DNA from: Candidatus Gastranaerophilales bacterium
Lineage (GTDB): Bacteria; Cyanobacteriota; Vampirovibrionia; Gastranaerophilales; UBA9579
NCBI GenBank assembly: GCA_028689995.1
Contig: JAQVCB010000009.1
Coordinates: 1 to 56,825 of the forward strand
Direction: 5' to 3'
DNA: 56,825 nt
Shown here: piece by piece, positions 50,857 to 56,825 of the stretch
How positions within the stretch are numbered: the first letter of the stretch is position 1
Layout: every line of letters begins with the position of its first letter
Program-made: the position numbers and the translations under genes
The notes under the pieces: generated by a model
Databases searched by the model: none
Seen by the model: only the letters and a program-made list of their open reading frames with translations
What the model was told of the DNA's origin: nothing

Positions 50857-51840
50857 ATGATAATAAGTGCGAGCAGAAGAACTGATATACCAGCATTTTA
50901 CTCAGAATGGTTTATTAACCGTTTGAATGAAGGATTTTTATATGTTAGAAATCCAATGAGTATTCATCAAGTAAGTAAAATAAGATTAACCCCAGATGTT
51001 GTAGATTTTATTGTTTTTTGGACTAAGAATCCAGAAGAAATGATATCTAAGCTTCATCAATTAGAAGATTATAATTATTATTTTCAATTTACTTTAACCT
51101 CCTATGATAAAGATATTGAATCTAATGTTTCATCAAAAGGAAAATGTATTATCCCTACTTTTAAAAAACTATCTGATAAAATAGGGCCTGAAAAAGTTAT
51201 CTGGAGATATGATCCAATTCTTTTAAATAAAAAATATACTCTCGATTATCATACAGACAATTTTGAAAAAATAGCAAAGCAACTCTCCAATTATACTAAT
51301 AGATGTACTATTAGTTTCCTTGATTTTTATAAAAAAACAGAGAGAAATCTTAAAGAATATTTTATTGAGGACTTTACAATTGATAGTCAAAAATTTTTAG
51401 CTAAAAGCCTTAGTGAAATTGCAAAACAATATAACCTTAAAATAGATACTTGCTCTGAGAATATAGATTTAGAAGAATATGAAATAACTCATGCAAATTG
51501 TATAGATGCTGAATTAATGGAGAAATTAACCAATTATTCTTTTAAAGTTGTAAAAGATAAAAATCAAAGAAAAGAATGTGGTTGCGTTGAAAGTATAGAT
51601 ATTGGAGCATATAATACCTGTAAGCATAATTGTAGATATTGCTATGCAAACTTTAATGAAAAACAAGTTGAAACAAATTGCTCTTATCACAACCCTAAGT
51701 CACCTTTAATTTATGGAGAAGTTTCAAATCTAGAAGATAAAATTACTGAGAGAAAAGTGAAATCTATAATTACAAAAATTGATTGCAAACAAGAACAATT
51801 AAATCTTAATTTTATTGAGAACCCCAAAAAGCAACTTTAG
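50857..51840 (+). CDS. DUF1848 protein with a CX3CX2C cluster
   Basis: 327 residues from ATG 50857 (GGGGAAAG upstream); an earlier in-frame start lies inside the previous gene. MIISASRRTDIPAFYSEWFINRL, YVRNPMSIHQVSKIRL and DFIVFWTKNPEEM are the classic DUF1848 start, and CKHNCRYCYANF near residue 270 is its C-terminal CX3CX2CY cluster. The cluster resembles a radical-SAM iron-sulfur site placed at the wrong end of the protein. The reaction is not known. The pairing with a methyltransferase-like gene recalls, by analogy only, the 'three-Cys-motif' partner systems of phages and islands. Confidence 0.82.
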   Translation: MIISASRRTDIPAFYSEWFINRLNEGFLYVRNPMSIHQVSKIRLTPDVVDFIVFWTKNPEEMISKLHQLEDYNYYFQFTLTSYDKDIESNVSSKGKCIIPTFKKLSDKIGPEKVIWRYDPILLNKKYTLDYHTDNFEKIAKQLSNYTNRCTISFLDFYKKTERNLKEYFIEDFTIDSQKFLAKSLSEIAKQYNLKIDTCSENIDLEEYEITHANCIDAELMEKLTNYSFKVVKDKNQRKECGCVESIDIGAYNTCKHNCRYCYANFNEKQVETNCSYHNPKSPLIYGEVSNLEDKITERKVKSIITKIDCKQEQLNLNFIENPKKQL

Positions 51841-51933
51841 TAGGCTTACAAGGAAATTTCGAGGGAATTTTCCACTGCTGAAACTGATTTTGCTAAAGAC
51901 AATTATGTGACTGTCTAATTTTCAGGATCCAAC

Positions 51934-52905
51934 TTATTTTCTTCGTATTTCTCCAGAATAACAATATTTATCGGGCCATCTATTTGTATTATACTCTGCA
52001 ATTTTGTATTGACGCTTAATTTCTATATTAGACATAACTTTATCTGCAAAATGCTCATTACCAAATATTCTATATACATATTTAGAAATCTCAGATCCAC
52101 ATCTTGAATGCTCTATATTTGCTAGATTTTGCATGAAGCAATATTCAGTCTCTATTCCTTTACATTTATTATCCTCCCAATGATAGCAACTATATGGATA
52201 AATTGTTTTTAACTGACCTCCCGAGTTTCTATAATTTTTAAATTCAAGATTGATAAGTTGCGGGATATGCAGTCTAGAAGTATCTGGTTTGCTTGTAACA
52301 TCAACAAGCATAACAATGCCATTTATCGATAGTATTGATTCTGACAAATTAAAGAATTCTTTATAGCTGCCATAGTTAGCCGTGCTATTATAAAGTTCAC
52401 ATAGACATTTTGAGGATAGAATAATATCATAATTGTCTTCTCTTCGCAGTATTCGCCTTTTTAACCTAGTATTTATCTCTCTTTTTGTGAATTCTAAATG
52501 CAAAAACTCAATATCAATATCTGGAAAAAATTCACTAATAATATTTGCCTGATAATTAAGAGCCTCCTCATTTCCATCTATGGATAAGACTTTTATAACT
52601 TTATCATCATATAATTCATATATTTCCCATAAAAGTCCTAATAATGCACCTCCTGTGCCTGAACCTATATCCACAATCTTAATTTCATCTTTTCTGTTAA
52701 AAATTCTATATAACCTATCCAAATTAAAAATTTTGCGAAAAGCTTTTTGTACCTCAATAAAGCTTCTAGGGAAATATGTCCCCAGATAATTAAGATGTTC
52801 TTTTTCACTATTAGTTAGATTACTCATAACCCTTACCGGGTCAGGTTGATATATAGCGTGCATTTCGTTAAAAATATAATCATCAATTTCTTGAGGCAAT
52901 TGCAC
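51934..52905 (-). CDS. SAM methyltransferase with a C-terminal cysteine cluster (Rsm22-like)
   Basis: 323 residues from a GTG start with AAGGA upstream. The N-terminal part is helical with YLGTYFPRSFIEVQKAF. Motif I is VDIGSGTGGALLGLL (near 76), followed by VLSIDGNEEAL. The C-terminal third carries YPYSCYHWEDNKC, EYCFMQ, HSRCG and ends WPDKYCYSG. The arrangement recalls Rsm22/METTL17-type proteins, which bind an iron-sulfur cluster. It is transcribed towards the DUF1848 gene (convergent). Both methyltransferases in this region pair a SAM fold with a cysteine cluster. Confidence 0.7.
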   Translation of the reverse strand: MQLPQEIDDYIFNEMHAIYQPDPVRVMSNLTNSEKEHLNYLGTYFPRSFIEVQKAFRKIFNLDRLYRIFNRKDEIKIVDIGSGTGGALLGLLWEIYELYDDKVIKVLSIDGNEEALNYQANIISEFFPDIDIEFLHLEFTKREINTRLKRRILRREDNYDIILSSKCLCELYNSTANYGSYKEFFNLSESILSINGIVMLVDVTSKPDTSRLHIPQLINLEFKNYRNSGGQLKTIYPYSCYHWEDNKCKGIETEYCFMQNLANIEHSRCGSEISKYVYRIFGNEHFADKVMSNIEIKRQYKIAEYNTNRWPDKYCYSGEIRRK

Positions 52906-53126
52906 TTTTCTTTTCCTTATATTTATTCGGTTAATTTTTATTTTTTATAAAGAATATTTTAACTTAAAATTATCAATTACATAAAATCCGAAAATCAATT
53001 TACAGAAATGTGACCTTGGTTAGGAATTTTAGAATAAATTTCGAAAGCCGCTGAAATTTTGACTTCCCCGTTTATTACTTGGTATGAGCTTTTTTGTATA
53101 AATTTATTTTTAAAACATAATGGGCA

Positions 53127-53155
53127 TTTACATTATTTTACATCTGTATTATAAT
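53127..53155 (+). promoter_or_regulatory. Strong sigma70 promoter embedded in a palindrome
   Basis: TTTACA (53127-53132) and TATAAT (53150-53155) are exactly 17 bases apart. GGAGG lies 28 bases on from the -10 before the ATG at 53184. The -10 box overlaps the centre of the 38-bp palindrome, an arrangement that allows tight repression. Confidence 0.75.
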
Positions 53156-53170
53156 ACAGATGTAAAATAA
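53133..53170. promoter_or_regulatory. 38-bp perfect palindrome (operator)
   Basis: TTATTTTACATCTGTATTA (53133-53151) is followed immediately by its exact reverse complement (53152-53170) with no spacer. A perfect palindrome of this length over a promoter is unlikely by chance and should bind a dimeric or tetrameric regulator; the 116-residue product just downstream could be an autoregulator. Confidence 0.8.
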
Positions 53171-53183
53171 GCAAGGAGGTTTT

Positions 53184-53534
53184 ATGCCTATTGAATACCA
53201 AAGACTAAATATTAATTATGTTCCAAAGCAATTTACAACCGCCTTTAATGAGAATGACGGACAAAAAATATGGGATTTTTTAATACATCCCGCAAATTAT
53301 ATTCGCTATGAAACTGCTGTGAAATTACGCCGTCCCCCCGTCGAAGTTATTGGGGATTTACTTGCGCAAGAATTTTCTTTAACTACAAGATCAAATATAC
53401 AAGTTAAACAAATGATAGGACACATGATTTATCAAATTATGACAGCTCTTGGGTACAGGCATTCAAGTTCAAATTGCAGAATACAAAATAATCAAGTTTT
53501 TTCTTCGGGGGCAAAGTATGAAAAATGCGACTGA
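53184..53534 (+). CDS. Hypothetical 116-residue protein under the palindromic promoter
   Basis: GGAGG sits 6 bases before the ATG. The protein reads MPIEYQRLNINYVPKQFTTA, then a helical section (DGQKIWDFLIHPANYIRYETAVKLRRPPVEVIGDLLAQEF) and a C-terminal helix (QVKQMIGHMIYQIMTALGYRH) with polar end. RRPPVEVIGDLLAQEF and the tail could be a non-standard DNA-binding fold, but I do not recognise a family. It is the last gene before the likely prophage end. GC is slightly higher than in the neighbouring cargo. Confidence 0.6.
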   Translation: MPIEYQRLNINYVPKQFTTAFNENDGQKIWDFLIHPANYIRYETAVKLRRPPVEVIGDLLAQEFSLTTRSNIQVKQMIGHMIYQIMTALGYRHSSSNCRIQNNQVFSSGAKYEKCD

Positions 53535-53536
53535 GG

Positions 53537-53553
53537 AAATTACGCAGTAATTT
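53537..53553 (+). terminator. Hairpin after the 116-residue gene
   Basis: AAATTAC-GCA-GTAATTT starts 2 bases past the TGA at 53532-53534. The 7-bp stem is AT-rich and no T-run follows. It may be a weak terminator or part of the phage end, since similar AAATT.GCGA/CGAAATT strings recur to about 53740. Confidence 0.4.
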
Positions 53554-53684
53554 GCGAGGTCGCCGAAATTATTTGCCTGCTTTGCAGATAAACTATAAAA
53601 AACTTAAAATATAGACATATAAGTTAACCCGAGTTTACTATCATCCAAAAAGAGAATAGTATCAGCTAGTTTGAGAATTTTTAT

Positions 53685-53740
53685 GCCAAGTCTGCATTTT
53701 TACGACGAATCGTGACTGGAATTTCTCGAAATTGGTGACA
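53685..53740. other. Probable prophage right terminus
   Basis: Read on the complement, the sequence begins TGTCACCAATTTCGAG at 53740 and carries TGCAGACTTGGC at 53696-53685. The transposon left end has a TGTCC terminus and TGCAGACTTAGC 28 bases in. Both resemble Mu-type ends (5'-TG and inner transposase sites). No 5-bp duplication partner was found on the left side. Confidence 0.5.
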
Positions 53741-53824
53741 TTAATTCTCATAAATGGTGTCCATTTACACTTGAATGGATAAAATTCAAAGATTACCAGA
53801 ATAATAAAATTGAAAAGACATAAT

Positions 53825-53932
53825 TTATTTATGTTGTTCATTTAATGAATTAAAGTTTTGTATGGCAAAATATATCAAACCAATTCCCATTAAAACAGCA
53901 ATTATAATGCTAAAAATTTCGTAACCGTTCAT
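53825..53932 (-). CDS. 35-residue single-span membrane protein
   Basis: AGGAG lies 8 bases before ATG 53932, and the gene starts 11 bases after the stop of the 73-residue membrane protein. The sequence is MNGYEIFSIIIAVLMGIGLI, then YFAIQNFNSLNEQHK: one membrane helix and a short polar end. The ribosome-binding site and tandem arrangement make it likely real. The function is unknown. Confidence 0.65.
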   Translation of the reverse strand: MNGYEIFSIIIAVLMGIGLIYFAIQNFNSLNEQHK

Positions 53933-53943
53933 TTTTACAGCTC

Positions 53944-54165
53944 CTATAGTTGATTTAAATATTTATTGATTTCAATATTACATTTGCCAATAGCAAAAAA
54001 TATGAATACCCAAAAGATAAATCCAACTGTAATAAGTATTATCTTAACAATACTGTCAACAGATAACAGTAACGTTGCAATACCGGCAGTTAGAGCAATA
54101 AATGCAGTCCAATAACTTTTTCTTACTTCAATTAAATTATTTAATTTTTCTTTAAGTTTATCCAT
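53944..54165 (-). CDS. 73-residue membrane protein with two helices
   Basis: A charged N-terminal helix (MDKLKEKLNNLIEVRKSY) is followed by two hydrophobic helices (WTAFIALTAGIATLLLSV and IVKIILITVGFIFWVFIFFAIG) and a short tail. It forms a two-gene unit with the 35-residue protein. No family is recognised. It lies between the likely prophage end and the sugar transferase, so whether it is phage or host is open. Confidence 0.65.
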   Translation of the reverse strand: MDKLKEKLNNLIEVRKSYWTAFIALTAGIATLLLSVDSIVKIILITVGFIFWVFIFFAIGKCNIEINKYLNQL

Positions 54166-54245
54166 GGCAACATTTTAACAGTATTCAAATTGGTATGCAA
54201 ATAAATTTCAACGCAAAATTTTATTCTTTATTCAGGTTTAATACC

Positions 54246-54261
54246 TCAAGGTTTACCTTGA
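54246..54261 (-). terminator. Short hairpin after the sugar-phosphate transferase gene
   Basis: TCAAGGT-TT-ACCTTGA forms a 7-bp stem 18 bases after the stop of the leftward gene. A two-base loop is tight and the downstream T content moderate, so strength is uncertain. Confidence 0.4.
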
Positions 54262-54278
54262 TAGTGATTCCTTATTTC

Positions 54279-55640
54279 CTACCCATGCCTTCCGCTTAAA
54301 GCCAGACCAATTGCCTTTAAAAGAATACTAAAATCCCAGAACAGATTTCTATGTTTTATATAATAAAGATCATATCTTAACTTTTCAACTGTGTCGTCAA
54401 CAGATGCTCCATATCTGTACATTATTTGCGCCCATCCAGTCCAGCCGGGAGTCACCCAATGTCTTCTTCCATAAAATGGAATTTCTTTTCCGAGCATTTC
54501 TGTAAATTCGGGTCTTTCAGGGCGAGGTCCGACAAGACTCATTTCTCCTTTTATTATATTTATCATTTGAGGCAGCTCGTCAAATCTTAGTTTTCTGGCG
54601 ATTTTGCCAATACCGGTTACTCTCGGATCTTTATTGTTATCAACAGCCCAGACAGCACCGTTTGCTTCTGCTTTTTCTATCATTGTTCTGAATTTTATCA
54701 TATTAAAAATTTTACCATTTTTACCAACTCTGGTTTGTGTATAGAAAATTTTACCTCCATCAGCCAGTTTTACTGATGCAGCAAGAGTAATCAAGACTGG
54801 GGAAGTAACCAGTGTTATTATACTAGCTCCAACTATGTCAAAGATTCTTTTGCAAAATCTGTATATAGGACGATGTACTCTGGTTAAATCATAAATAAAC
54901 CAGTCAGGAGTAATGCTTTTGACAGGGATTTTAAGTGCCAAATTTTCATAAATTTCAGACATTTTAAAGAAAGTAATATCCTTGTTGGCGCATTCTGAAA
55001 TGCGTAAAAGTGATTCTGTTTTAATAGGACTATTTATTGCTATAATTATTATCTTTATATCATTATCTTTAATTATGCTCTTGATTTCGCTTATAGTTCC
55101 CAATACTTTTATTCCAAGCATTTCATCTGATAATTTTTCAGGATTATCATCCAGAAAACCCACTATATTATATTTTAATTTCGGGTGCTTTTGCAGTTCA
55201 TGAACCATTACTATGCCTTGTCTTCCTGCTCCGACAATTAAAACATTTTTAGATTTTTTAAAGTACCTAATATAATTAATAAAAACTACTCTCCAGATCA
55301 ATAAAAGCGGATACACAATAAAGGCAGCTAGTATAACGTGCATAGTATAGGATTTGCAGATATATAACAACAAAATAACTGGAATTATAATTCCAAGCAA
55401 AATAGCTTCAAGAATATGGTATGAATCACTCCATAGAAATTTGTAAGTTCTTATTTTGTAAAAACCCTTTAAAGATAAAATATATAACCATGATAATGAT
55501 GTAAAGATCGCAACAGTATAGAAGCCTATATTAAATTTATGGTTTAAAATCAATGAAACACATAAAAAAACAGCTAGAAATATTATAAAATCTGCTATAA
55601 ATAAAACGGTTACAGATTTTGAAATTTTTTTGTAATTCAT
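54279..55640 (-). CDS. Polyprenyl glycosylphosphotransferase initiating glycan assembly (WbaP/WcaJ-like)
   Basis: Transfers a sugar-1-phosphate to undecaprenyl phosphate, the first step of repeat-unit synthesis. 453 residues. Four N-terminal membrane helices (1-125) are followed by a Rossmann-like CoA-binding-type domain (NVLIVGAGRQGIVMVHEL, about 132-150). A fifth hydrophobic segment (RIFDIVGASIITLVTSPVLITLAA) leads to the catalytic domain with KFRTM, RKLRFDELPQMINIIKGEMSLVGPRPERPEF and the C-terminal PGWTGWAQIMYRYG. It is on the same strand as the wzz-to-aminotransferase cluster, from which the prophage now separates it by ~35 kb. Confidence 0.92.
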   Translation of the reverse strand: MNYKKISKSVTVLFIADFIIFLAVFLCVSLILNHKFNIGFYTVAIFTSLSWLYILSLKGFYKIRTYKFLWSDSYHILEAILLGIIIPVILLLYICKSYTMHVILAAFIVYPLLLIWRVVFINYIRYFKKSKNVLIVGAGRQGIVMVHELQKHPKLKYNIVGFLDDNPEKLSDEMLGIKVLGTISEIKSIIKDNDIKIIIIAINSPIKTESLLRISECANKDITFFKMSEIYENLALKIPVKSITPDWFIYDLTRVHRPIYRFCKRIFDIVGASIITLVTSPVLITLAASVKLADGGKIFYTQTRVGKNGKIFNMIKFRTMIEKAEANGAVWAVDNNKDPRVTGIGKIARKLRFDELPQMINIIKGEMSLVGPRPERPEFTEMLGKEIPFYGRRHWVTPGWTGWAQIMYRYGASVDDTVEKLRYDLYYIKHRNLFWDFSILLKAIGLALSGRHG

Positions 55641-56119
55641 ATATTCAACTCTTATGGCGTTAGATCAGCTATTTATAACATAAATCATGATAAATGTAGT
55701 GCTTAAACCACTCCGATATTATTTAAAACTCCATTCTTACCATATTGTTCTTTATTTTATAACAAATATATTTTTATAATAAATATATTTATTTTTAATT
55801 ATTCAAACTAAGATTTCTTTTTTGAAAATTTTTATCTGTAAATTGTATAGATAGGGCACTGTTGATCCTTATTAGCAATATAGCATGTATAGAATATCTT
55901 TTAAATTTAATTTTTTACTGCATTTAAAAGATATTGGAAAGTTATTATCTATTTATAAAAAACCGCTTATTTCTTGTTTTTGAGAAAGTCGAAGCATACA
56001 TAAATTAGTACATTGTCCCCAAAATTATGATCGTAATTAAAAAATAATAATTTTCGAACCTCAAAAAAACACCCACATTCGATGTTTTGGGTGATTATTC
56101 TGATGACTAAAGTAAAAAA
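55641..56119. other. AT-rich intergenic region upstream of the sugar transferase, with a long inverted repeat
   Basis: No gene is visible in about 480 bases. AATATCTTTTAAAT (55893-55906) and ATTTAAAAGATATT (55922-55935) are perfect 14-base arms around 15 bases. It could be an operator or leader hairpin for the leftward glycan gene. The rest is A/T-rich with no feature I can name. Confidence 0.5.
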
Positions 56120-56196
56120 TGGGGCGAGTGATGGGAATCGAACCCACGAATGCCGGTACCACAAACCGGAGCCTTAACCACTGGGCGACACTCGCC
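56120..56196 (-). tRNA. tRNA-His (GTG)
   Basis: Cloverleaf on the complement: acceptor GCGAGTG/CACTCGC, D-arm GCC..GGC, anticodon stem CCGGT/ACCGG with loop TTGTGGT (anticodon GTG), and T-arm with GGTTCGAATCC. A G at position -1 pairs with C73, the histidine identity pair, and CCA is encoded. Confidence 0.95.
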
Positions 56197-56242
56197 ACAT
56201 AATTATTTGTCTTTATAACATATTATATTTTAAAATAAGAAA

Positions 56243-56315
56243 AGCGGGCGAAGAGACTCGAACTCTCGACAATCTGCTTGGAAGGCAGACACTCTACCAA
56301 CTGAGTTACACCCGC
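56243..56315 (-). tRNA. tRNA-Gly (TCC)
   Basis: Complement: acceptor GCGGGTG/CGCCCGC (one T-G pair), D-arm ACTCAGTTGGTAGAGT, anticodon stem TCTGC/GCAGA with loop CTTCCAA (anticodon TCC), T-loop GTTCGAGTC. CCA is not encoded. Confidence 0.95.
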
Positions 56316-56333
56316 AGGTTAATTAAAAAAGAA

Positions 56334-56407
56334 TCGGGATGACACGATTTGAACGTGCGACCCCCTCGTCCCAAGCGAGGTGCGCTACCAAGCTGCGCTA
56401 CATCCCG
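56334..56407 (-). tRNA. tRNA-Pro (TGG)
   Basis: Complement: acceptor CGGGATG/CATCCCG, D-arm GCGCAGCTTGGTAGCGC, anticodon stem CCTCG/CGAGG with loop CTTGGGA (anticodon TGG), T-loop GTTCAAATC. The discriminator base is A and CCA is not encoded. Confidence 0.95.
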
Positions 56408-56825
56408 TAATTTAAAAATTTTGATGTTCTTTTTTCAATGTTCACTTCGTTAAGCATGAACAATTTAACCAATAAGGCTTGACGTTGTCAAGCCCGGCTT
56501 TGTTCCAAATTTATACCAATTTGCATTTAAAGTATTATTAAAAATCTTGCCCTCAAGGTATTGCAGCTTCTGCTTAATAATTAATTAAAAATAAAATCAT
56601 ATTATATAAATAAAATTAAATAATTGATAAATCTAACTAATTTTAGCCCGTCAGGCAGCAGTTCTTGTGAGTGATCAAATTAAGGAAATAATAAAAAGCA
56701 TATTACTCCTCCTTGAAAATCGTTTTCGGGCGGAGAATGAGTTTATTCAAAGGAAAACTCATCGTTTCCCTTTGAAACGCTCCCGCTTCGCATGAGATTT
56801 TGATAAAACTTATGCCCTTCCAGCC
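56408..56825. other. Region upstream of the tRNA cluster, no gene seen
   Basis: 418 bases to the window end with no convincing reading frame. A perfect GC-richer hairpin GGCTTGAC-GTT-GTCAAGCC lies at 56476-56494, upstream of the leftward tRNAs. It could be a terminator for whatever lies to the right or part of the tRNA leader. The last 120 bases have short inverted segments (GAGTTT/AAACTC around 56740-56760) of unknown meaning. Confidence 0.4.

Larger units (their letters stand above)
18603..53740. mobile_element. Mu-type transposable prophage with a P2-like contractile tail (~35 kb)
   Basis: It contains the hallmarks of a transposable phage: repressor, MuA, MuB, GemA, Mor, Mu-type terminase/portal/gpF/gpG, protease, capsid, gp36/gp37-type proteins and a full contractile tail of P2/Mu type. 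About 35 kb is the expected size. Left end: somewhere in 18591-18672, between the wzz start and the gpG stop. Right end: probably at the CA at 53739-53740, because the complement begins TGTCACC and carries TGCAGACTTGGC 44 bases inside, matching the transposon's TGCAGACTTAGC. No target duplication was identified, so both ends are approximate. All essential modules look intact, but the order and orientation of modules is unusual. Confidence 0.8.

Noticed and set aside
55967-56164. Leftward 65-codon frame
   Set aside because: It runs through the tRNA-His gene and has no protein-like composition.

Overview
The window is AT-rich, uses the standard code with TGA as a stop, and carries housekeeping, cell-surface-glycan and mobile DNA. 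A short protein at 43533 and a membrane protein at 43900 look like proteins I associate with Gastranaerophilales/Melainabacteria (non-photosynthetic Cyanobacteria relatives), so that lineage is my best guess. No rRNA or other strong marker is present to prove it.

Layout. 1-1.35 kb: end of a membrane protein and prmC. 1.35-1.74 kb: the 5' third of a Wzz-type chain-length gene, cut off by a Mu-type transposon. About 1.74-8.6 kb: that transposon, with a DDE transposase (A), an AAA+ ATPase (B) and two tandem paralogues that join a MuA-type end-binding region to a tyrosine-recombinase fold lacking several catalytic residues. 8.6-18.6 kb: a surface-polysaccharide cluster, mostly leftward (Wzz, Wzx flippase, two glycosyltransferases, a Wzy-like polymerase, and an oxidoreductase/acetyltransferase/aminotransferase trio for an acetamido-sugar). 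About 18.6-53.7 kb: a complete-looking Mu-type transposable myoprophage. 54.3-55.6 kb: the initiating sugar-phosphate transferase, on the same strand as the glycan genes, so the prophage appears to sit inside the glycan locus. 56.1-56.4 kb: tRNA-His, tRNA-Gly and tRNA-Pro.

Prophage organisation. From the right, repressor (+) and transposase A (-) diverge around an operator. A, B, a small membrane protein, GemA and a Mor-type activator run leftward. The structural genes are split: the packaging module (TerS, TerL, portal, gpF, Dam-like methylase, gpG) runs leftward, while protease, capsid and the whole P2-like tail run rightward, diverging from a shared region at 24.6-24.85 kb that holds a long palindrome. 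The tail tip carries a discoidin-like domain inside a collar domain. Cargo includes a DUF6236 protein, two host-like genes, an orphan antitoxin-like gene, a DUF1848/Cys-cluster methyltransferase group, and a small gene with a 38-bp palindromic promoter.

Most unusual: the MuA-DNA-binding/tyrosine-recombinase chimeras in the transposon, the split prophage architecture, and the presence of a Mu-type element at each of two wzz genes. The exact ends of both elements are not resolved; no target-site duplication was found.
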